A stretch of 64,000 nucleotides of DNA from Sporosarcina globispora (lineage in GTDB: Bacteria > Bacillota > Bacilli > Bacillales > Cytobacillaceae): NCBI RefSeq assembly GCF_001274725.1, contig NZ_LGUF01000007.1:3768090-3832089 (forward strand), given 5' to 3'. The notes beneath the pieces were generated by a model. The model ran no database searches, was not told the origin of the DNA, and saw nothing but the letters and a program-made list of their open reading frames with translations. Numbering within the stretch: position 1 is the first letter of the stretch; every line of letters starts with the position of its first letter. Both the position numbers and the translations under genes were made by a program. Below, piece after piece: positions 50,799-58,921 of this stretch.

Positions 50799-51848
50799 AT
50801 GGCATACCCGAATATAAAAGAAACCATTACCTTATTAAAGGAAATCGTTTCTATTCCAAGTCCATCCGGAAATACAAATGAAGTCATTACATATGTGGAA
50901 AAGTTTTTGAATGAGCTTAATGTTGAAACGAAACGCAATCGTAAAGGAGGACTAATTGCTGCCCTTCCCGGAAGAGACCAAAATAATCACCGGATGCTGA
51001 CTGCCCATGTTGATACCCTTGGCGCGATTGTAAAAGAAATTAAGCCAAGCGGCCGCCTGAAAATTGACCTGATCGGCGGATTCAAGTACAACTCGATTGA
51101 AGGCGAGTATTGTGAAATCGAAACATCTTCAGGCAAAAAATTCACTGGGACCATCCTTATGCATCAGACTTCTGTTCATGTATATAAAGATGCCGGCAAA
51201 GCAGAAAGAAACCAGGAAAACATGGAAATCCGCATTGATGAAAAAGTACATAATGCTGAGGATGTCCGTGCACTGGGCATCGAGGTTGGGGACTTTGTTT
51301 CCTTTGATCCGCGGGTGCAGTCGACACCGGCAGGTTTCATTAAATCCCGTCATCTTGACGACAAGGCAAGTGTAGCAATCCTTCTTCAGCTGATTAAACA
51401 AGTGAAGTCTGAGAACATTGAGCTCCCATACACAACCCATTTCCTTATCTCTAATAATGAGGAAATCGGCTATGGCGGGAATTCCAATATTACTCCAGAA
51501 ACTGTCGAATATTTGGCTGTTGACATGGGTGCGATGGGTGATGGCCAATCTACTGATGAGTATACCGTTTCCATCTGCGTGAAGGATGCAAGCGGCCCTT
51601 ATCACTACGAACTAAGAAAGCGACTGGTTCAGATTGCCGAAGAGAACGGAATTGAATACAAGCTAGATATTTATCCTTTTTATGGTTCCGATGCCTCCGC
51701 AGCCATCCGGGCCGGCCATGATATTGTTCATGGCCTTATTGGACCTGGAATTGATTCATCTCATGCATTCGAGCGTACTCATGAAGATTCGATTGAGAAT
51801 ACGTCGAAGCTGCTATATCACTATGTACAGTCAGAGATGGTATTTTAA
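50799..51848 (+). CDS. M42 family metalloaminopeptidase
   Basis: A 349-residue dinuclear zinc peptidase of the FrvX/YsdC type. Metal ligands and catalytic residues are visible in MLTAHVDTLGAIV, SRHLDDKASVAILL, FLISNNEEIGYGG and YLAVDMGAMGDGQ. These form large self-compartmentalised particles that trim peptides in the cytoplasm. The start has GAGAGGAG upstream, and a long hairpin terminates the gene. Confidence 0.9.
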   Translation: MAYPNIKETITLLKEIVSIPSPSGNTNEVITYVEKFLNELNVETKRNRKGGLIAALPGRDQNNHRMLTAHVDTLGAIVKEIKPSGRLKIDLIGGFKYNSIEGEYCEIETSSGKKFTGTILMHQTSVHVYKDAGKAERNQENMEIRIDEKVHNAEDVRALGIEVGDFVSFDPRVQSTPAGFIKSRHLDDKASVAILLQLIKQVKSENIELPYTTHFLISNNEEIGYGGNSNITPETVEYLAVDMGAMGDGQSTDEYTVSICVKDASGPYHYELRKRLVQIAEENGIEYKLDIYPFYGSDASAAIRAGHDIVHGLIGPGIDSSHAFERTHEDSIENTSKLLYHYVQSEMVF

Positions 51849-51850
51849 CG

Positions 51851-51901
51851 AAAAAAGAAGAAACTGCACTCATTATGAATGGGTGCAGTTTCTTCTTTTT
51901 T
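51851..51901. terminator. bidirectional intrinsic terminator between the M42 and M15 peptidase genes
   Basis: AAGAAGAAACTGCAC and GTGCAGTTTCTTCTT pair perfectly with T runs on both strands between convergent genes. Confidence 0.9.
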
Positions 51902-52455
51902 CATTCTGTTTCAGGCGGCCGCTTCCCTCTTTGCAGTTCCCTGATGGAAAGTCCGAAGTCCATTTGGAGATGAGGATAATCCTTAAATTGCTTCCAATCC
52001 CCGCCCCATTCAAAACCAAGGTCCTTTGCAATTTCAACGACTTCCATCCAATCCTCCTTGCTGTTGCCGTTGCCGTCATACTTCATGTCCCAAATAACCT
52101 GGCCATCTACTGACATCAGGGCAAAATCAATTGCCAGCCCAAAATTATGGTAGGACTCTCCCCCTTTTGCATGCGTAACAATATTTCCTTCCGCTGTGCG
52201 CCCTTTTTCGTATAAGGCATCCTGTTCTTCTATACTTCTGAAATCCTGGGTGATGACTACGTTAATGCCTTTGTCGGCAGCCTGGGAGATCAGCTGGTCT
52301 TTTTTATCTGCAACTACAGGGTGCAGGGCGGTTGGTGGTGGAACTTCTGTTAAGTCAGGTTCTTCTATAAAATGAATATATTGATAGAATATAAGTCCGA
52401 AAGTTGCTATGACTAATAAAAAAACAATAAATCTTCTTAATTGTCTAAAAAGCAA
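51901..52455 (-). CDS. M15 family peptidase, CwlK-like
   Basis: A 184-residue membrane-anchored peptidase. An N-terminal membrane segment (FIVFLLVIATFGLIFYQYI) precedes the VanY/CwlK domain with TQDFRSIEEQDALYEKGR, the zinc ligands in SYHNFGLAIDFAL (His and Asp) and the final His in DYPHLQMDFG. B. subtilis CwlK cleaves L-Ala-D-Glu in peptidoglycan peptides, which is the likely activity here. D,D-carboxypeptidase activity is the alternative. Confidence 0.87.
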   Translation of the reverse strand: MLFRQLRRFIVFLLVIATFGLIFYQYIHFIEEPDLTEVPPPTALHPVVADKKDQLISQAADKGINVVITQDFRSIEEQDALYEKGRTAEGNIVTHAKGGESYHNFGLAIDFALMSVDGQVIWDMKYDGNGNSKEDWMEVVEIAKDLGFEWGGDWKQFKDYPHLQMDFGLSIRELQRGKRPPETE

Positions 52456-52631
52456 TGTTTTTTGTCCTTTCTTTGAGGGTTCCGCAGATAGATCCTTCTT
52501 ATTTTAACAAGACTTTCTGGAAACTTCACCTTTAAAGAGATTGTATTCCACTATTAATAAAAGAAAGTCTATCCTTACAGAAAAACGATAAAATAAATTT
52601 ATTTGCAAGGACAAATGAAACATTATTATTT

Positions 52632-52656
52632 GTTTTGGAAAATAGATTTTGGGTAA
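52632..52656 (+). promoter_or_regulatory. candidate sigma-B promoter of csbD
   Basis: GTTTTG and GGGTAA are separated by 13 bases, close to the sigma-B consensus GTTTAA-N12-14-GGGTAT, about 36 bases before the csbD start. B. subtilis csbD is sigma-B controlled. Confidence 0.6.
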
Positions 52657-52691
52657 ATAAAAATCAAACAATAGTTTAGGAGGAGAGACTT

Positions 52692-52882
52692 ATGAACAGA
52701 GACCAAACAAATGGCAGTGTGGATCAATTAAAGGCGAATTTAAAAAACAATACGGCAAACTGACTAATAATGAATCCAAAGAAACTGAAGGAAATATGGA
52801 TAAATTAAAAGGACAGGCTCAGGAAAAATGGGGAGAGGCAAAGGAAGCACTGTCAAATGCTTTTAATAATCGCAGAGATTAA
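52692..52882 (+). pseudogene. csbD: CsbD family stress protein gene with a one-base frameshift
   Basis: An AGGAGG site precedes ATG at 52692. The frame reads MNRDQTNGSVDQLKA and soon stops, but from 52733 a shift restores GEFKKQYGKLTNN, then MDKLKGQAQEKWGEAKEAL and a stop at 52882. The combined sequence is a complete 63-residue CsbD protein, the small sigma-B general-stress protein. One G appears to be missing in the AAAGGCGAA run (AAAGGGCGAA would keep the frame). This is either a real inactivating deletion or a sequencing error. The promoter and terminator are intact. Confidence 0.82.
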
Positions 52883-52884
52883 TA

Positions 52885-52923
52885 AAAGTACTCAACACCC
52901 TTAAGCGGGGTTGAGTACTTTTT
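52885..52923. terminator. intrinsic terminator after csbD
   Basis: AAGTACTCAAC and GTTGAGTACTT pair perfectly and are followed by TTTTT. Confidence 0.88.
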
Positions 52924-52937
52924 CATGAGTTAAGTTA

Positions 52938-53933
52938 TTAAAAAGTCGTTTTCGCCCCTAAGTATCGAGGCTTCCAGTATGAATTATTCATGTCGCTGAT
53001 TTCTACACCACGTGAAGATCCAGCATGAATGAACTTGTAATTGCCAAGATATATTCCCGCATGAGATGGGCCGGACTTGTATGTTTCAAAGAAAACCAAA
53101 TCCCCCACTCTTGGAGCTGCAACATGTTTTGTCGCGCTCCAAATGGATGCTACAGTACGAGGAATTGAGATTCCTACTTTACTATATACATAGTTCAGAT
53201 AGCCGCTGCAGTCAAATCCAGCAGGTGTGCTTCCTGCCCATTCATAAGGTGAGCCGATGTACTTTTTTGCTTCAGTAATGAGTTCATTCACCTTTGATGT
53301 CGTTTGGCCTGCTACCTGAGATTCTGCCGGCTTGCTTGATGCCGTACCAGATACCTTTAGAGTTTGGCCTGCATAAATCATGTCAGAAGAAAGGTTGTTC
53401 ATTGCCTTCAATTGTGAAACCGATAAGTTATGGCGAGATGCAATAGCTGAAAGCGTGTCTCCTCTTTGAATGGTATAAGATCCAGTGCTTACAGGAGCAG
53501 AAGGTGCAGCACTTTGAGCTGAGCCTTTCACTTTTAGCTTTTGTCCCGGATAAATCGTGTCACTGCTGATTCCGTTTAGACTCTTTAGAGCACTGACGGA
53601 AAGGCCGTGTGTTCTTGCAATTCCCCATAAAGTATCGCCTGATTTCACTGTGTAGCTGACTGTTCCGCTATTAGATTTGCCTGCTGCAGCATTATGACTG
53701 TGAGGTGCCAGGAGAGTCATAGCTTGTCCTTTATAAATAGTAGTGCCTGATATATTATTCCATTTCTTTAACTCTTCCACCGAAAGATTATTAGAGCGTG
53801 AGATTTCCCATAATGTGTCGCCAGACTGAACTATATATTTACTCTCATTTGCACTTGCTTCTCCATTGAACGGTGTGATCAAAAAACCAGCTGTCGCAGC
53901 CATTGTAAGTAGTTGTTTCTTCAAGTTGTACAC
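52938..53933 (-). CDS. LysM-repeat NlpC/P60 peptidoglycan endopeptidase (LytE/CwlS-like)
   Basis: A 331-residue secreted cell-wall hydrolase. A signal peptide is followed by three LysM domains beginning YIVQSGDTLWEISR, YTVKSGDTLWGIAR and YTIQRGDTLSAIAS, separated by Ser-rich linkers. A C-terminal NlpC/P60 domain carries the catalytic Cys in AGFDCSGYLNYVYSK and His in GPSHAGIYLGNYKFIHAG. It would cut the D-Glu-to-diaminopimelate bond, acting in cell separation or elongation. The layout matches B. subtilis LytE/CwlS/LytF. The 230 bases upstream are AT-rich with no site I can name. Confidence 0.92.
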   Translation of the reverse strand: MYNLKKQLLTMAATAGFLITPFNGEASANESKYIVQSGDTLWEISRSNNLSVEELKKWNNISGTTIYKGQAMTLLAPHSHNAAAGKSNSGTVSYTVKSGDTLWGIARTHGLSVSALKSLNGISSDTIYPGQKLKVKGSAQSAAPSAPVSTGSYTIQRGDTLSAIASRHNLSVSQLKAMNNLSSDMIYAGQTLKVSGTASSKPAESQVAGQTTSKVNELITEAKKYIGSPYEWAGSTPAGFDCSGYLNYVYSKVGISIPRTVASIWSATKHVAAPRVGDLVFFETYKSGPSHAGIYLGNYKFIHAGSSRGVEISDMNNSYWKPRYLGAKTTF

Positions 53934-54165
53934 TCCTTATATTTCTTTGACATCCTAATATTAGTAATAATTCTAGTAAAATCCTACCTGAAAATAATGG
54001 GTAAGAAGGTAAAATCATCTATAATTTCATAGGATTACCTTAAATGGATGACCTATAGTACCTTTATCCTGCATAAATTAGTAAATATTTTAAAACATAT
54101 AGTCACATGCGGGTATTTTTTCGCCATGTTTCGTAATATTCCGATTAAACTTTCTTCTCCCCAAA

Positions 54166-54199
54166 CAAAAAATAGATCAGCCTTTTAAGCTGATCTATT
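54166..54199 (-). terminator. intrinsic terminator after selB
   Basis: AATAGATCAGC and GCTGATCTATT pair perfectly and run into TTTTTTG on the minus strand. Confidence 0.88.
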
Positions 54200-54212
54200 A
54201 AAAGCAAACACT

Positions 54213-56093
54213 TTAAATCCATATTCTCTTATTTTCTGCTCTGCGAGTTATTCCCAAAGAATCAAGTTTTTCGAGGAAAGGAATCATATACTTTCTTGAT
54301 AGCCCCAGTACTTCCTTTGCATCTCCAACTTCAAATTCGGCCGCTGTGCTTTTTTTCAGTACTTCTACGGCTCCTCTAAAATGATCACCATGCCAATAGT
54401 ACTGGCCATCCAGCGGCACCGCTAGTTCCTGGTCTTCAAAAAATCGTTTCAAATCACCTTTGAGATTCTCAGGGATTCCTGCAGCTGAATAATATTCGTC
54501 GAATTGCTTCACTTTATATTCATCTTTTTTCAATTGGGCAAGGAGGTTCTCCGTGCGTTTTTGCCAGCTTTTCGGTATATGCGGATAAAAATCTTTATTC
54601 CGCAGAAACTGGTCTTTTCGCAGGAACGTACCCTCTTCAATCCCTGTATTTAAGACAAATTCAACCAGGGTTTTAGGATAATTTTTCTGCATTGCCTGCA
54701 GCAATTCTGCTTTATTGATGCCTTGCTTCATTGGGTTTTCCAGGTGAAACTCTTTCAGGCGGTCATAAATTTCTTCCTCTGTCACCTCTTTGATGCCTAA
54801 TAAAGTGAAATCCTTGCTGTTAATACTTAGGAAATCTTCTTCTTTAAGAAGTTTATTAATCGTCAATTCATCCAGTGATGTCTTTGTAATAATCTCCGGA
54901 ACAGAAAGTGTCTTATCTTCAGTTAAAGCCGCTTTTATCCGATCTTTCGGACTCCCTTCTTTTTTCCTGCTTAAGGCCTCGATGGTTTTTTGTCCAAACC
55001 GGTATTTCTCCCCGTTGGGATCGATAACCCAGCCCCCGCCGATTGTCTCTTGGGGACTTGGCCTTCTTAAAATGAAACGGTCTCCCCTCTTTGAGACAAT
55101 CTCCTCATCTAAACGGAGCTGGCAGAGAATTTCACTTTCTGTAACAGACAACTCATTACGGTCAAAAAAGACGATTCTGCCCATCACTTCAGCTGTGCCA
55201 ATATGGCATTTAATCGGCATTCGCTGTTTGATGATATGCTCTAATTCTCCAACCATTCTTACAGCTACGTCGATGATTTTTGTGACGCTGAAATGCTCTG
55301 AGGATACAAGGACTCCTCCACGTTCTATATCCTCCTTCGAAACACCCGAAAGGTTGATGGCTGCCCTTTGCCCTGCAAATGCGGCTTCTGCAGGCTGATG
55401 GTGAACCTGCAGCTGGCGTGCCCTTGTCTCAATTCCTTTTGGCATGATTTTTAGAAGCTGCCCTTCTTCAACTTTCCCTTCATAAACTGTACCTCTGACT
55501 ACGGTTCCCTGACCTCTCACCGTGAACACCTGATCGATTGGAAGGCGGAACGCACCCTTTGCATCCCGTGTGTCCTGCTCTTTCAGCGTATGTATGATTA
55601 ACTGCTTTAACTCTTCAATTCCAATACCGGACAGGCTATCTGTTAAAACGAAAGGAACATTTTCAAAAATGGTTCCTTTCAGTTCCTCAAGGATTTCTTC
55701 TTTTACTAGGCCGGTAAACTCATCGTCAACACGATCAATCTTTGTTATGGCGACAATGCCATTTCGAATTCCCAGAAAATCGAGAATTTCCAGGTGTTCT
55801 CTTGTTTGCGGCATAACTCCTTCGTCCGCTGCAACAGCCAGGATGACTAAATCTATCCCTGCAACACCAGCGATCATCTGCCTGATAAAGCGTTCATGAC
55901 CCGGAACATCCACTACTGAAATTTGAATTTCCTCATCTTCATGCAAAGGGGCAAATCCGAGTTCAATGGATATTTGCCTTTCTTTTTCTTCTTTGAGCCT
56001 ATCTGTATCCACATTTGTTAACGCCTTTGTTAAAGTTGTTTTCCCATGATCAATATGGCCTGCCATACCGATTGTAAAGTATCTTTTCGTCAA
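54213..56093 (-). CDS. selB: selenocysteine-specific translation elongation factor
   Basis: About 626 residues. GTPase motifs are GMAGHIDHGKTTLTKAL (G1), VDVPGHERFIRQM (G3) and AITKIDRVDDE (G4). Domains II-III follow, and the C-terminal third consists of the winged-helix modules that bind the SECIS RNA element. SelB delivers Sec-tRNA to UGA codons. The TTG at 56093 has AGGTGG five bases upstream and gives MTKRYFTIGMAG, the usual N terminus; a longer in-frame ATG at 56156 would add 21 atypical residues. selA, selD, tRNA-Sec and selenoprotein genes are not in the window. It lies downstream of coaW. Confidence 0.9.
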   Translation of the reverse strand: MTKRYFTIGMAGHIDHGKTTLTKALTNVDTDRLKEEKERQISIELGFAPLHEDEEIQISVVDVPGHERFIRQMIAGVAGIDLVILAVAADEGVMPQTREHLEILDFLGIRNGIVAITKIDRVDDEFTGLVKEEILEELKGTIFENVPFVLTDSLSGIGIEELKQLIIHTLKEQDTRDAKGAFRLPIDQVFTVRGQGTVVRGTVYEGKVEEGQLLKIMPKGIETRARQLQVHHQPAEAAFAGQRAAINLSGVSKEDIERGGVLVSSEHFSVTKIIDVAVRMVGELEHIIKQRMPIKCHIGTAEVMGRIVFFDRNELSVTESEILCQLRLDEEIVSKRGDRFILRRPSPQETIGGGWVIDPNGEKYRFGQKTIEALSRKKEGSPKDRIKAALTEDKTLSVPEIITKTSLDELTINKLLKEEDFLSINSKDFTLLGIKEVTEEEIYDRLKEFHLENPMKQGINKAELLQAMQKNYPKTLVEFVLNTGIEEGTFLRKDQFLRNKDFYPHIPKSWQKRTENLLAQLKKDEYKVKQFDEYYSAAGIPENLKGDLKRFFEDQELAVPLDGQYYWHGDHFRGAVEVLKKSTAAEFEVGDAKEVLGLSRKYMIPFLEKLDSLGITRRAENKRIWI

Positions 56094-56165
56094 ATCTGCC
56101 ACCTGCTTCTTTTTGCATACTGTTTTAACTGTATCCTGAAAAAAAGAATCTTTCAATCATCTGGT

Positions 56166-56972
56166 TTATAAAGACAGCAATGCACCCATTGCACCACTAA
56201 ACTCCCCATTTTGGACAAAAACAGGATTCAGGCCAAGCATAGCGGTATACTTTTCTAAAAGCTGCTTTAGAGGAACATTGTTCTTTAGGGTGCTTCCGAT
56301 ATATATTATGGCGTCAGTCTGATGCTGAGCTGCTGACTGGGCGCTAAGAAGTACAATCGTCTCTGCAATCATTTTGGTTAAGCTGGCAGCTTTGTCTTCC
56401 TTGCTTATATTATCAGCATGAAGTGTTTTTCCAAAATTGCTGGCAGTCAGGCTGCCATTTATCGGCGAACCATATGGAGAATAGATATCTTTGACTAATA
56501 AATCTGCACTTTCTGAGGTCCCTTTGCCAGCTAGCGAAACGAGCTTGGAAAAATCTTTTTCTCCCGTCAGCAAACTCCCCAGACCCATAAATGTGCCCCC
56601 TCCAATGCCGCTCCCGAACAACCGTGAGATTGTCCCGTTGTTGTTTAGGCAAATCGATGTTCCAGTACCAATATTTATTAAGAAATACTTCACATAGAAT
56701 AAATCGTCTTGCTTCATCAAATATGAGGCACCTATACAGTTGGCTTCAAATTCACTTACAATTCTTGCATTTTGAAAAAACTCTTTTTTAAGGTATTCAG
56801 CCTTCCCGCCTGTTAAGGCAATTGGCGCACCAGCAGCAGTCATCTTCAGCCAATTCATAGAACTATTCAGTTCATCAATCGAATAGCTTTTGTAATGAGT
56901 TTGACCATGTTCTTCAAAAGCTATTTTTAGCAAAGAACCTCCAGCATCAATTCCTATTTTTGCAGGTTTCAT
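56166..56972 (-). CDS. coaW: type II pantothenate kinase
   Basis: A 268-residue kinase of the ASKHA fold that phosphorylates pantothenate in the first step of coenzyme A synthesis. The N-terminal KIGIDAGGSLLKIAF and the phosphate-binding FLINIGTGTSICL and GSGIGGGTFMGLGSLL stretches match the staphylococcal/Bacillus CoaW type, which resists feedback by CoA. Its ATG overlaps the ywaF stop by four bases, and selB follows closely, so the three may share a transcript. Confidence 0.88.
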   Translation of the reverse strand: MKPAKIGIDAGGSLLKIAFEEHGQTHYKSYSIDELNSSMNWLKMTAAGAPIALTGGKAEYLKKEFFQNARIVSEFEANCIGASYLMKQDDLFYVKYFLINIGTGTSICLNNNGTISRLFGSGIGGGTFMGLGSLLTGEKDFSKLVSLAGKGTSESADLLVKDIYSPYGSPINGSLTASNFGKTLHADNISKEDKAASLTKMIAETIVLLSAQSAAQHQTDAIIYIGSTLKNNVPLKQLLEKYTAMLGLNPVFVQNGEFSGAMGALLSL

Positions 56973-57700
56973 GAAGATTCCGCCTTTCCAGATTTATTTT
57001 TGCCTATGATTTTATATGGCAGCAGGAGTACTATGAACAGAAGCATTGCCGCTAATTCCAAAGAAAATATGTAATAAGGATAAGGTCCTAAGTAATCTAA
57101 TAATGAAGCATTTTCCGGCTTACTGGAAAGGAACATATAGTTACCTCCTGTTAGCTTGTTTGCGAAAAATGCCAGCCCTGCACAGATATTCAGAAAAATA
57201 AAAGATTGGAACATCCCCTTACCTGTTGGCCTGTAATGATGAACAAAAACGAAATAAAGGCAAGTCCAAACGATTAAATTATGTGTGATAAAAAATTGAA
57301 AATAGCGAAAATGGGGATAGCCCAAAAACAGCTCAGGAGTCAGGATGGCCATAAAAGCACCTATGATGCCTATGTAATAGACAATCTGGAAGATTGCACT
57401 AGATTTAGTTGCTAATAATAGCAAGCAAAGAACTAAGCTGATGGAACAAAGCTGAAGCGGTAAAGTGAAGGAAATATCCCAATAGCCGCCACGGTAAAGC
57501 CAGAAATGGTAAAGGAGCTCCAATACAAAAAGCAATAGAAACATAAACATCCTTAGTTTCCGGTCAAATCTAATTATAGATTTTCTGTATATGTATAAAA
57601 GCGCGGTAACTCCAGCTATTAATACAAGCATGGCAATATGGGATGCGGTAAATGCATTGAAAGGGAAAGCTTGAAAATCATGAGAAAATACACCGGACAA
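56969..57700 (-). CDS. ywaF: TIGR02206 family membrane protein YwaF
   Basis: A 243-residue membrane protein with about seven hydrophobic segments. ELLYHFWLYRGGYWDISFTL with the following LPLQLCSIS, and GYPHFRYFQFFITHNLIVW, are characteristic of the TIGR02206/YwaF family, whose function is unknown. It starts with a TTG seven bases behind GGGAGAG and overlaps coaW by four bases. Confidence 0.85.
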   Translation of the reverse strand: MSGVFSHDFQAFPFNAFTASHIAMLVLIAGVTALLYIYRKSIIRFDRKLRMFMFLLLFVLELLYHFWLYRGGYWDISFTLPLQLCSISLVLCLLLLATKSSAIFQIVYYIGIIGAFMAILTPELFLGYPHFRYFQFFITHNLIVWTCLYFVFVHHYRPTGKGMFQSFIFLNICAGLAFFANKLTGGNYMFLSSKPENASLLDYLGPYPYYIFSLELAAMLLFIVLLLPYKIIGKNKSGKAESS

Positions 57701-57715
57701 ACTATTCTCTCCCTT

Positions 57716-57746
57716 CTGGCCTGGAGACTATAACTCTCCGGGCCAG
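57716..57746. other. strong 12-bp hairpin between the SET gene and ywaF
   Basis: CTGGCCTGGAGA pairs with TCTCCGGGCCAG around a seven-base loop, with one T-G pair. There is no T run on the minus strand, so it is either an inefficient terminator for the SET gene or a leader structure for ywaF. Confidence 0.5.
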
Positions 57747-57769
57747 GTAAGGGCTAGTCTCCAATACAA

Positions 57770-58144
57770 TTATTTATTAAACCAAAGGGGATCCTCATTG
57801 TCAGCTTCCCCATTATAATTAATGAAAACCTCTTCACCTGCTTTAATGTCTCTATAGGCGAAAAAGTCAAACGTATGATTGTCAAAATTGATATCATATA
57901 CTGCATTTGGCTTGTAGGAATGATTAAAAAGCATCCCATATCCTAATAAAATAGCACTGTGATTTTCCCCATATTCAAATGCATAATCTGCCAGAGCCGT
58001 TTTTTCGATATGCTGATGCTCATTGTTCGGGTAAGGAAGAACAGGAGCCTCATGAATCAGCTCACCCTTCTTTATATCGCGGGTAGCAAAGACTCCTCTG
58101 TTATGTTCACCGTCACTTACTGCTGATGTCTTAATTTCGATCAT
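57770..58144 (-). CDS. SET domain-containing protein
   Basis: A 124-residue stand-alone SET domain, the fold of protein lysine methyltransferases using S-adenosylmethionine. Features are GVFATRDIKKGELIHEAP near the N terminus, LLGYGMLFNHSYKPNAVYD (the NHS pseudoknot motif) and YRDIKAGEEVFINYNG (the GEE-NY motif). The ATG at 58144 matches the family start, behind AGGTAAC. Bacterial SET proteins of this size are common in Bacillus, but their substrates are mostly unknown. It sits 35 bases beyond the ATP pyrophosphatase gene. Confidence 0.85.
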   Translation of the reverse strand: MIEIKTSAVSDGEHNRGVFATRDIKKGELIHEAPVLPYPNNEHQHIEKTALADYAFEYGENHSAILLGYGMLFNHSYKPNAVYDINFDNHTFDFFAYRDIKAGEEVFINYNGEADNEDPLWFNK

Positions 58145-58178
58145 TTCGTTACCTGCACAATCCCGTCGTTGACGTTTT

Positions 58179-58856
58179 TTATTTTGCAGCGAGCCTATAC
58201 TCACCGAATTCCAATTTATTTGTGGTTTCGAGCTGAATAATTTCAGGAGAGCCCAGCTGAATGGGTTGAGAAAATAGCGGGCCGTCATAAACTAATGTAT
58301 GATACTCCCCTGATTCACCCATCGGACAGACAGGTTCAGCTTCAATTTTGCTTAAAAAGTCATGATCCAGTTCCTTTCCGAGCCAGGAGTCATCCAATAC
58401 ATTTTCCCGTACACGTATTACTTTGGCTTTATAGCCTGATTCCACAAAAGCTCCCAATGCCTTAAGACTATCTTTCTCCTCCATCCAAAGAGGATAGACT
58501 GCCTCCAATCCTGCTTCTTCAGCTGTTTTTTCTCCCCATTCGCGGTGTCCATCCAAGTAAAGATCTCCATAGGCAATACCTGTAACCCCATATTTATCTA
58601 TTATTTTTCGTAAATCACTCACGAAACGCTCTGAGTAGTCTTCAAATGTGCAATAAATAAACTCTGCAGGTATTGACAAACTTATAGCCTGAAGTTTGAT
58701 TAAATCGGTCTTTTCACCATGTCCAAAAGTTCTTCCAATTTCCTGCGGAACCGTTGTCAGAAGGCACGCAACCTCGTATCCCTGTTTTATTAAAACATCT
58801 AGAGCCAGGCAGCTGTCTTTGCCGCCGCTCCATGATAACACCACTTTCTTCCTCAA
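58179..58856 (-). CDS. Dph6-related ATP pyrophosphatase (diphthine-ammonia ligase family)
   Basis: A 225-residue PP-loop ATPase. The N-type PP-loop VLSWSGGKDSCLALD is at the N terminus, and the family motifs TGIAYGDLYLDGHREW, EAVYPLW and CGE-like CPMGESGEYHTLVYDGP are complete. In eukaryotes and archaea relatives make diphthamide, which bacteria lack, so the substrate here is different and unknown. It lies between sbcC and the SET-domain gene on the same strand. Confidence 0.85.
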   Translation of the reverse strand: MRKKVVLSWSGGKDSCLALDVLIKQGYEVACLLTTVPQEIGRTFGHGEKTDLIKLQAISLSIPAEFIYCTFEDYSERFVSDLRKIIDKYGVTGIAYGDLYLDGHREWGEKTAEEAGLEAVYPLWMEEKDSLKALGAFVESGYKAKVIRVRENVLDDSWLGKELDHDFLSKIEAEPVCPMGESGEYHTLVYDGPLFSQPIQLGSPEIIQLETTNKLEFGEYRLAAK

Positions 58857-58921
58857 AAATCATCACCAACTTTAATAGTATGAGAAAAAAGATAGAAGGT
58901 CTATCCTTTTTCCCCAATATT

